In this document: positions 1-6,700 of the stretch, piece after piece | Layout: every line of letters starts with the position of its first letter | How positions within the stretch are numbered: position 1 is the stretch's first letter | NCBI GenBank assembly: GCA_964614215.1 | Contig: CAZTKP010000088.1 | Location: 1-10,562, forward strand | Reading direction: 5' to 3' | Length of the DNA: 10,562 nucleotides | Origin: CAZTKP01 sp964614215 | GTDB lineage: Bacteria; UBP6; UBA1177 | The notes under the pieces: model-generated | Seen by the model: only the letters and a program-made list of their open reading frames with translations | Database searches by the model: none | What the model was told of the DNA's origin: nothing | Position numbers and translations under genes: made by a program

Positions 1-2
1 AT

Positions 3-470
3 ATTCACGATGTTATAGAACAGACTTCCCTCATGATAGGCAACAAGTTTAAGGCTAACTTGACGATAGATCTTCACTTGAATGCAGAAAGACCAGAAAT
101 ATCAGGGAGTCATGTTGTGCTTGAGAATGTTTTTGTGAGTCTGGCACTGAATTCGGTCGAAGCATTTGAAGAAAAAAAAGGCATTATTACAATTTCAACG
201 GAAAATCCTGACAATTGCCCTATGGATGAGGAGAATGAAAGGAAGTACGTTCTCATCACTTTTGCGGACAATGGTAAGGGAGTCGATCCTAGAAATAAGT
301 CCAGAATATTTGATCCTTTCTTTACCACGAAGAAAATAGGTGAGGGCACCGGACTGGGGCTCCCCGTTGTTTACTCTTCTATTGTGAAACATGGTGGATT
401 TATTGATATTTCCACTAAAATAGGCCAGGGTACAGCCTTCAGTATCTACCTGCCTCTCATTGAACAATAA
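3..470 (+). CDS. Sensor histidine kinase, C-terminal HATPase part (5' end outside the window)
   Basis: This is the catalytic ATP-binding domain of a two-component sensor kinase, the part that uses ATP to phosphorylate a conserved histidine. The frame is open to the left edge, so the true start, sensor region and phospho-acceptor His are not in the window; the ATG at 33 is internal. Visible Bergerat-fold motifs in order are an N-box (LALNSVEA, key Asn at about 150), a G1 box (DNGKGV, from 267), an F box (FDPFFTT, from 309) and a G2 box (GEGTGLGL, from 339), then the usual YLPL end. The FDPFFTTK...GTGLGL arrangement is typical of NtrB/PAS-type HisKA kinases. No receiver domain follows the ATPase domain and no response regulator gene lies downstream, so the partner is unknown. 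Sixty-nine bases separate it from the next gene on the same strand, with no obvious terminator, so read-through is possible. Confidence 0.95.
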   Translation: MHDVIEQTSLMIGNKFKANLTIDLHLNAERPEISGSHVVLENVFVSLALNSVEAFEEKKGIITISTENPDNCPMDEENERKYVLITFADNGKGVDPRNKSRIFDPFFTTKKIGEGTGLGLPVVYSSIVKHGGFIDISTKIGQGTAFSIYLPLIEQ

Positions 471-539
471 AAACTTTATTTAATTCCTTCACAAGCTAAG
501 ATATCCAGAGTTTTATGATAGACGAAAAGGGAGGATCAT

Positions 540-1112
540 ATGAAAGAACAGTTAAAAAAAGTATTTAGTGAACTTACGGACAAAATGCAGGACAAAGACC
601 TTGCGGACAAAGTTATCGACACATGGACAAAATGTGCGACAGACGGAGGATGGAAGAGTGTAGAGGAGATAGAGGAAATTCCGTTCACTCTTCTTACTGA
701 AACTGAGGGCGTAAATCTCATTGAGCACACAATTGCTGTTACAAAAGGTGCTCTGGGGCTGGCTGAAGCAATGATATCGACATATCGCAAAGTTCCTTTT
801 GACATCAACATTGACTGGGTTATCGCGGGAGGAATTCTTCATGATGTGGGTAAACTCATGGAGATAGAGAAAGTCGGTGACAAGTTTCAGAAATCTTATG
901 CAGGCAAATGTGCCAGACATCCGATAAGCGGAGCAATTGCAGCAGCGCAGATGGGTCTTCCCATTGAAATACAGAACATAATTATCTGTCATGCAAAAGA
1001 AGGTGAAGGCCGTCCTCAGAGAATTGAAGGCGTTTTTGTTCATCAGGCGGACTTTGCGACTTTCAATCCCTGCGTAATGAGGCAGAAGGGACTTCTCATT
1101 GAGGGGAAATGA
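540..1112 (+). CDS. HD-domain metal-dependent protein (phosphohydrolase-like)
   Basis: A 190-residue soluble protein with a full HD-superfamily metal site: His63 (LIEHT), His101-Asp102 (GGILHDVGK), His127 (ARHPISG), His151 (IICHAKEGEG) and Asp171 (VHQADF). H-HD-D alone would bind one metal. The two extra histidines give the H-HD-H-H-D pattern known from two-metal HD enzymes such as PhnZ/MIOX-type oxygenases and some HD phosphohydrolases. Residues 1-55 form a charged helical extension before the HD core. There is no signal peptide or membrane segment, so it is likely cytoplasmic. A strong Shine-Dalgarno (GGGAGG, 529-534) sits just ahead of the ATG at 540. The gene overlaps the next one by four bases (ATGA), so the two are almost certainly translated together. 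The substrate cannot be read from the sequence; hydrolysis of a nucleotide or other phosphoester is the default guess. Confidence 0.9.
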   Translation: MKEQLKKVFSELTDKMQDKDLADKVIDTWTKCATDGGWKSVEEIEEIPFTLLTETEGVNLIEHTIAVTKGALGLAEAMISTYRKVPFDINIDWVIAGGILHDVGKLMEIEKVGDKFQKSYAGKCARHPISGAIAAAQMGLPIEIQNIIICHAKEGEGRPQRIEGVFVHQADFATFNPCVMRQKGLLIEGK

Positions 1113-1699
1113 GTATATTTGAAAGAAATATTCCCGGAACCGCAGAAAAGCTATCCGGATTTACAGTAGGGATTGCCGGCTGCGGTGGTTTGGGGTCAAA
1201 CATTGCCGTATCTCTGGTAAGAAGCGGAATTACGAAGCTTATTCTTGCCGATATGGATAAGGTCGAGCTCAGTAATCTTAACAGACAGCATTTTTTTCAG
1301 GATGATATCGGAAGATCAAAGGTCTCGGCCCTGAAAGATCATCTCGAGAGAATAAACCCTGATATTTCGGTGACTATGGTTGAAGGGAAACTGCAACACT
1401 TTGATATAAAAGATGTCTTTGCGCAGGCGGATATCCTTTTTGAAGCTTTTGACGATGCTTCTTCAAAATTGTGGCTGATAGAATCATGGGCTGAATCTTT
1501 TTCTGATCGTCCTATTGTCTGCGGAAGCGGAATGGCCGGTCTTGGTAGCTTCAGTGACATTCATGTCAGAAGTTCCGGAATGCTTTCTGTCTGCGGAGAT
1601 GAGAAAAGCGACATGTCAATAGGTCTCATGGCTCCGAAAGTTGCGATTGTGGCCAATCTTCAGGCTATGACGGGAATTAAGGTTCTATTGGATTCTTAA
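1109..1699 (+). CDS. Short ThiF/E1-like adenylyltransferase (ThiF family 2 type)
   Basis: A 196-residue Rossmann-fold member of the ThiF/MoeB/HesA (E1-like) family. These enzymes adenylate the C-terminal glycine of a ubiquitin-like sulfur carrier such as ThiS. The nucleotide loop is GCGGLGS (residues 24-30). The ATP-binding segment runs from Asp48 through Asp50, Glu53 and SNLNRQ (55-60), followed by GRSK (Lys71) and FDD (115-116) in the place of the family's metal-binding Asp. It is shorter than E. coli ThiF or MoeB (about 250 residues) and lacks their CxxC zinc pairs: the only cysteines are 25, 138 and 162. This fits the short divergent ThiF group found in Campylobacter and many anaerobes. 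The start is fixed by the ATGA overlap with the HD gene and a GAGGGG ribosome site at 1101-1106. No thiS, thiG or thiH is visible, so the carrier protein and the pathway (thiamin or other) are open. Confidence 0.88.
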   Translation: MSIFERNIPGTAEKLSGFTVGIAGCGGLGSNIAVSLVRSGITKLILADMDKVELSNLNRQHFFQDDIGRSKVSALKDHLERINPDISVTMVEGKLQHFDIKDVFAQADILFEAFDDASSKLWLIESWAESFSDRPIVCGSGMAGLGSFSDIHVRSSGMLSVCGDEKSDMSIGLMAPKVAIVANLQAMTGIKVLLDS

Positions 1700-2607
1700 T
1701 CCGAATTTTCTTTTTGTTTTTCGAGCTTTTTCTGAATATTTTTAAGACGATCTCTTATGGTCGGATAGTACCGGTTATATCTGTTTTCTTTCATGACCTG
1801 TTTATAAAAGTTCATGGCTCTTGTCCATTGTTTAAGCTTTTCGTAGCAGACTCCCAGAAGCAGTTCAGCTCTATCTTTCTGGTAACCTTTCTCCGTTGTT
1901 ATGAATAGAAATCTTTCGTATGCTATTGCAGCTTTGTTATAATCTTTTGTGCGGTAGTAGCTTAAAGCTGTGAGATAGAACAGTCTGGGCACATGGTCTC
2001 CTGTTGAAGATATCTCAAGACTTTCCTTAAAACGGTCAATAGCGGCTTCGTAACTCTTTCTTTTAAAAAGAACGTCGCCTTCCTCGAACTTTTTAACAGC
2101 CGCTTTAAGTTTTATAAGGCTGACCTCGCCGTCAATTATGAGTCTTTCAAGTCTTGAGAGGGCGGAGAGATTGAAGTTCCCGTAAAGTTTAAATGCATGA
2201 TCCGGATCTCCCTCCTTCAGCGCAAGATAAAGGTTATAGGCCTTGATATCGTTGTTTTCGATGGAAGCGAGCTTTTCCTTATGTTCCGTTACCTCAGTTT
2301 TAAGATACTCATTGTGTTTTTTCAGAAGGTTAAGCTGCTGCGAAACTGTTGTGACCTCGGCTCTGAAATAGAAAAAGAAAGCAAGAATAATAACGAAACC
2401 GAGAAGTCCCAGAGTAATGTAGAATCTGTTGGCTTCTCCTCTGTCCCTGCGGTTAACGCGGCTTTTTATCTCCTTTATGGACGCATCAAGGGCATTAACG
2501 GAATTAAGAGAGGATATGACCAGTTTCCTGATCTCACGGATATCGGCAGATTCCTTTCGTTCCTCTTTTTTTACCGGTGTTGTTGTCTTTTTTTCCTTTT
2601 CAGCCAT
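1696..2607 (-). CDS. Single-pass membrane protein with coiled coil and C-terminal TPR repeats
   Basis: A 303-residue protein of unknown exact role. Residues 1-60 are highly charged (Lys/Glu/Arg-rich) and lack a signal peptide. One hydrophobic helix lies at about 62-81 (ITLGLLGFVIILAFFFYF), flanked by basic residues on the N-side, which suggests the N-terminus is inside and the rest outside the inner membrane. A probable coiled coil follows (about 83-117), then three TPR-like helix pairs at about 172-205, 206-240 and 244-277 (for example KRKSYEAAIDRFKESLEI), and a basic tail. The layout is loosely like YbgF/CpoB-type periplasmic scaffold proteins, but those carry a cleaved signal peptide, so I do not use that name. 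The start is backed by GGAAAG seven bases upstream. Its stop overlaps the stop of the convergent ThiF-like gene, and it is divergent from the carboxypeptidase gene. Confidence 0.85.
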   Translation of the reverse strand: MAEKEKKTTTPVKKEERKESADIREIRKLVISSLNSVNALDASIKEIKSRVNRRDRGEANRFYITLGLLGFVIILAFFFYFRAEVTTVSQQLNLLKKHNEYLKTEVTEHKEKLASIENNDIKAYNLYLALKEGDPDHAFKLYGNFNLSALSRLERLIIDGEVSLIKLKAAVKKFEEGDVLFKRKSYEAAIDRFKESLEISSTGDHVPRLFYLTALSYYRTKDYNKAAIAYERFLFITTEKGYQKDRAELLLGVCYEKLKQWTRAMNFYKQVMKENRYNRYYPTIRDRLKNIQKKLEKQKENSD

Positions 2608-2725
2608 AAACTTTCCATGATCTAAGTCGGCGCAAAGTCTAACTGATTTTTACTGAATTACAAAAAAAATAGGAAAAAGTAACTAAATTTGATAATAGTG
2701 CAGTGTATGGTATTGCAGTTATTTT

Positions 2726-2729
2726 GGAG
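2726..2729 (+). promoter_or_regulatory. Ribosome binding site that sets the LD-carboxypeptidase start
   Basis: GGAG lies six bases before the ATG at 2736. A GTG at 2703 is in the same frame but has no such site and would add eleven hydrophobic residues not expected in this cytoplasmic family, so 2736 is preferred. Confidence 0.65.
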
Positions 2730-2735
2730 ATTTTA

Positions 2736-3662
2736 ATGGAACAGAACTACTTCGAACTTAAACCGCTCAGTTTCAGAGCAAATGTAGCTATAGTGGCACC
2801 TTCTTCGCCTTTTAACAGGCAGCATTTCAATGCAGGTATTACTGAGCTCAAATACAACAAGATAAAACCGGTGATCGATAAGGCGATCTTTGAGAAAAAG
2901 TTCTATCTTGCGGGAGATGATGAGAGTAGGGCAAAGCTTTTTATAAACTATTTCGAAAATCCCGAGATAGAAGCTCTCTGGACAGCAAGAGGAGGTTACG
3001 GAGCTATCAGGATCCTTGAGATACTTGATAGAAATATTGATAAGATAAAAAATAATCCGAAGCTTTTTATCGGCTTCAGTGATGTTACTGCCATTCACAC
3101 ATGGCTGGTCGAAAAATGCGGATTTGTTACAGTTCACGGACCTAATATAACGACAATGTCAATTGCCGACAACTATTCAAAGTCTCAGATCTTTTCACTG
3201 TTGCAGTGTGAAGAGAAGAGCTTCTCTGTCTTTTCAAAATATATTGAAGCAGTTCAGCCCGGAAAGGTTCAGGGCGTTGTAAAAGGTGGAAACCTTGCAA
3301 CTTTGGCTTCTCTGCTTGGAACGCCGTATGAGCCTGATTTTACTGACAGTATTGTCTTTCTTGAAGAAGTGGGAGAAGTTCCTTACAGAGTTGACAGGAT
3401 GCTTACTCAGATGCGTCTTGCAGGAAAGTTTAAGAATATCCGCGGTGTTGTTCTCGGTGAATTTTCATATAAGGAATTCAGGCCGCCCGCAACAAAGCAT
3501 ATCTTTGCTAACCATATTGTCCAGATGATGGGAATAGATCCTTCAGTTCCAGTCATCGGAAGATTCCCCTCGGGTCACGGAAAGCAGAACATGGCTATCC
3601 TTCTCGGAGCTCTCGGCCAGATCGATACGGAAAGCAGAACATTAAGTTATTCGTTTGATTAA
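2736..3662 (+). CDS. ldcA: Muramoyltetrapeptide LD-carboxypeptidase (peptidase family S66, LdcA/MccF-like)
   Basis: A 308-residue cytoplasmic serine peptidase of family S66. LdcA removes the terminal D-alanine from L,D-linked murein tetrapeptide during peptidoglycan recycling; the related MccF cleaves microcin C-type peptides. The Ser-Glu-His triad typical of the family is visible: nucleophile Ser115 in GFSDVTA, Glu210/211 in FLEEVGEVPYRVDRML, and His281 in FPSGHG. Other family marks are VAIVAPSSP at the N-terminus, ARGGYGAIR (84-92) and VKGGNLATLASLLGTP (182-197). Length is normal for the family. The gene is complete and monocistronic: divergent from the TPR protein, convergent with the activase-like gene, with hairpin repeats between. 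The LdcA rather than MccF role is inferred from the lack of any microcin gene nearby. A 16-base direct repeat lies within its last 90 bases. Confidence 0.93.
   Translation: MEQNYFELKPLSFRANVAIVAPSSPFNRQHFNAGITELKYNKIKPVIDKAIFEKKFYLAGDDESRAKLFINYFENPEIEALWTARGGYGAIRILEILDRNIDKIKNNPKLFIGFSDVTAIHTWLVEKCGFVTVHGPNITTMSIADNYSKSQIFSLLQCEEKSFSVFSKYIEAVQPGKVQGVVKGGNLATLASLLGTPYEPDFTDSIVFLEEVGEVPYRVDRMLTQMRLAGKFKNIRGVVLGEFSYKEFRPPATKHIFANHIVQMMGIDPSVPVIGRFPSGHGKQNMAILLGALGQIDTESRTLSYSFD
3577..3642 (+). repeat. 16-base direct repeat, two copies 50 bases apart
   Basis: ACGGAAAGCAGAACAT occurs at 3577-3592 and again, exact, at 3627-3642. The two copies are read in different frames of the carboxypeptidase gene (GKQN just after the catalytic His in the first, TESRT in the second), so protein conservation does not explain the match. 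A local duplication is possible, and so is chance. Confidence 0.8.
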
Positions 3663-3690
3663 CAACTCATCCCCCAACCCTTGGTTTTGA

Positions 3691-3719
3691 CGTAGGGGCA
3701 GTACCTATGTGTCTGCCCT
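3691..3719 (+). repeat. CGTAGGGG hairpin repeat, copy A
   Basis: This begins CGTAGGGGCAG and ends GTCTGCCCT. The stem is GGGCAG (3696-3701) plus AC (3703-3704), pairing with GTCTGCCC (3711-3718), with one bulged T at 3702 and a loop at 3705-3710. It lies 28 bases after the stop of the carboxypeptidase gene and on the same strand. It is the same family as copies B and C, but its stem has two changed base pairs. No T-run follows, so it is not a typical intrinsic terminator. Confidence 0.8.
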
Positions 3720-3730
3720 AATAACAATTT

Positions 3731-3743
3731 CCGCAAAATGCGG
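3731..3743. repeat. Small perfect hairpin between repeat copies A and B
   Basis: CCGCA-AAA-TGCGG is a perfect five-base-pair stem with a three-base loop. It overlaps the first two bases of copy B, so the two hairpins compete or stack. The weak stem and absent T-run argue against it acting as a terminator by itself. Confidence 0.55.
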
Positions 3744-3768
3744 GTTGACACACGGGTCAACCCCTACG
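3742..3768 (-). repeat. CGTAGGGG hairpin repeat, copy B; holds a stop codon
   Basis: Read on the minus strand it is CGTAGGGGTTGACC, a short loop, then GTGTCAACCC. The stem GGGTTGAC/GTCAACCC (3742-3749 with 3756-3763) is perfect over eight pairs. It matches copy C at 26 of 27 positions. The TAG at 3764-3766, part of the repeat's leading CGTAGGGG, is the stop codon of the activase-like gene. It faces copy A tail to tail between two convergent genes. Confidence 0.88.
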
Positions 3769-6700
3769 GTTTCTTCATCGACAGCACATCAGCGACTTTA
3801 TCATTGATATCAATATCACCGTCATAAAACTGTGAAAGGATAGGCATTCCGTAGATATCCTTAACTTCCTGAAAGATGGAATCTGTGATAGTTCCGTGCA
3901 TACAGCCGAAAGGGCTTACGTTGACAACGAGTTCAGCTCCTTCCTTTGCGAACATGACGCTTCTGCCGATGGTGAGTATAGCCTCGCCTGAAAATTCGGG
4001 CGGAACATACTTCATGCCTTCTTCGACAACGCTTTCTACCGGAGGTTCCTCTCTGTCGTGGAGAACTTTTGAAGCAGCTTTGTAATATGAATGTTCAGTT
4101 CTGAAAAGATAGATGTTCTTAACTAGCGATTCTCCAGCTTCAAAGAGTTTAAATGACTTCTGTTTAGCCATGTATTTCTGGAGCCATGCAGTGTAGAGTA
4201 TCCATTCATGCATTGGTGAAAGCCATGCTTCTCCACCGTTCTGTTCGATCACGTCAATTACGTTTCCGTTTGCATAGTCGTTGCATCTTGCATAGATCTC
4301 TCCGACAACTCCGACTATCGGTTTTTTGTCTTTTATTTTCGGGATTCTGTAAAAATCCTCTGTGATCTTTTTTATCACAGGTTTTGGATCAGCCTTGTTC
4401 TCAAGTGTTTCCTCAAGCAGCTTCATTGATTTGGCGAAAAGGTCATCCGTCTCACCTTTATTGATTTCGTAAGGTCTTGTTTTGGTTAGGAGTTTCATAA
4501 TAATATCCGATGACATCATCGTATGCATGAGGTATCTTCTAAGGCTTTCTTCAAGGCCCTGATAAGAGTTGATGGAAGAGGGGGAAAGCAGGTCCACGTT
4601 CTTAATTCCCGCATTTTCAAAGGCGATGCGCTCAAGCATGTTGTACTGACCGAATCTGCACGGTCCTTCCGAAGTCGGCATGAAAAGAACATGCTGAGTA
4701 TCAGGATCCTTAATAGCCTGATTCATTATAGCGCCAAGTGTAAGTGTCATAGGCAGACATTCCTGGCCTCTGGTGTATCTTTTTCCAAGGTTATATTCAT
4801 GCTTAGTTTCAGGCGGAAGAGGTGCTGCATCGTATCCCCAGCCTCTGAAAGCCGCGGCAAAAAGCGGTGTGCCTGTCGGATGCATCGGAGGACACCAGAC
4901 TTTCCCCTTTTTAACCTGTTTATCTGCTGTAAATATGTCCGGAAGAGGCATCTCGTCGGCTTTAACCGTGTTCTTGAGGTAACTTTCCACAACGTCAATA
5001 TAAGCTTCTATCCTTGTTCTGTAACCACCGTCGCTGTCGTGTTCATCAAGTTCGAGAATGAGCATCGGTTTGCCCCTCATCTCATCTTCGGCGTAGGAGA
5101 GAATAAAGCTGTCAGGTCCGCAGTTGAAGTTGGTGAGATAGATGGGGAAAATATAGTCTGTCTTAGCAATTCTCTTTGCTGCCGCAATGATCTTTTGTCC
5201 GTAATTCCAGAATAAATTGAAGTAGTTAGTCTTTTCGAGCGACTTAACCTCAGTTTCAAGCATATCCATCGGGACAACAGAGTATCCCATTGATGCGACA
5301 GCCTCGGGAATTCCGAGATTTATACCCTTGTCATACATATTGTAGGGCCTTCCAAGCAGAACAAAGACAGGTTTTTTCTTTTTAACTTCCTCTTTAAGAT
5401 AGGCTTCTCCTTCAGAGATAAGATCAAGTGACTCTTTTTTAAATTCTTCATGTGCTTTTTTAAAGGCTTTTACGATCTCTTTTTTCTTAAGCGGAATAAC
5501 GTTCTTTATGCTTTCATAGATGTATTCGGAGTTCTTTTCGATCGGAAGTCTGAAATCTATGATGGGATCAATGAGCTTGTTGAGAAATTTAACGCCGTTC
5601 CTTCTAAGCGAGCTTCTGATAACCGATGGAGCACTTTCCGCATAGGGGCAGAAAAAGCTTATTGCAGTATCCATCACAGGTTCTCCGGCTATCATTGCAG
5701 GCATGAAAACAGGAATACCCCTGCTTAACAGTTCCGCAGCATGACCAATAGATGTTTTAAGAGGGAAACAGAAGTCAGATGATGAATATTTGGATGATGT
5801 TTCCTTTATTTTTGCAGTCGTAACTGGTGAGGAGATGGCGACATCGATATTGAGGTTACTGAACATTTTCTGCCAGAGAGGGTAGTAGGTATGAGAGATA
5901 AGTGAAATAGGAATTCCCACTTTTGCTCTGGGCTGATCGATCTTTTCCTTTGAAAAGAAGTATTTTTTATGGTCTCTGAACAGCTTAAACTCATCCATTT
6001 CCTTTCTCTGGGCCAGTTCGGGGTCTCTTCCGCACATGTAGCCCCAGGAAATTTCATGTCCGCCTTCCTTTTTGATATAGTTAATTCTGCAGAAGTTGTT
6101 GCACAGCTTACAGATCTCAGTTCTTGAGCTCACATTCACATTTGCGGCAAGCGGTCCGATGAAAATTGAAGGTTCGCCTCTTTCAAGAACCTTTTCATAG
6201 GCGATAAGCGCAGCACCTATACATCCCATAACATGGCAGAAAGGGGATACGACAACTTCAACGTCAAGAAGATTCTCAAAAGCGGCCACAAGTCCTTTAT
6301 TTCTGGCGGTGGCTCCCTGAAAGAAGATCTTTTCTTTTCCTATTTTTCTATTACCTACAACTCTGTTAAGATAGTTCTTTGTGATCGAATAATGGACGGA
6401 AGCAAGCACCTCCTCCTTGAAAAATCCCTGTTTAAGCAGAAATCTGATGTCCTGTTCCATGAAAACGGTGCATCTGTCACTTGTAACGGGAGGTTCGATC
6501 CCCTCAGTGACCTTTCCTGCCTGATGAATGGGAATGTCGAGCTTTCTGGCCTGTTCTTCAACAAATGAACCGGTTCCTGCCGCACAGACGTAGTTCATGT
6601 TGACGTCTTTCACAAAACCGTTCTCGATGCTTATGTACTTTGCGTCCTGTCCACCTATCTCGAAGATTGTCTCGACATCCGGGAAAAAGGAAAGAGTTCC

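Noticed and set aside
488..519. A promoter (TTCACA...TATGAT) before the HD gene
   Set aside because: The spacing is about 20 bases and the start would fall next to the ribosome site; too weak to list.
552..1043. A 163-codon open frame on the - strand opposite the HD gene
   Set aside because: The + strand has a complete HD metal site and a strong ribosome site; the antisense product is Cys/Phe-rich with no recognisable motif.
2703..2735. In-frame GTG start for the carboxypeptidase, adding eleven residues
   Set aside because: It has no ribosome site, while ATG 2736 has GGAG at the right distance and gives a normal S66 N-terminus.
2608..2735. Promoters in the divergent gap between the TPR and carboxypeptidase genes
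   Set aside because: TTGATA at 2689-2694 has no -10 at 16-18 bases, and no pair on the minus strand was convincing; only AT-richness is clear.
3696..3718. Rho-independent terminator after the carboxypeptidase gene
   Set aside because: The stem is good but is followed by CTAATAACAATTT, not a T-run; kept as a repeat with a possible 3'-end role.
3691..3768. Possible CRISPR remnant from two similar repeats about 50 bases apart
   Set aside because: The copies are inverted to each other, differ in the stem, have no regular spacer series and no cas genes; a third copy sits nearly 7 kb away at another gene end.
4523..5215. A 230-codon open frame on the + strand inside the activase-like gene
   Set aside because: It is antisense to strongly conserved dehydratase-like sequence (NCGPDSF, WCPPMHPTG), shows no recognisable domain, and is best explained as a codon-bias shadow.
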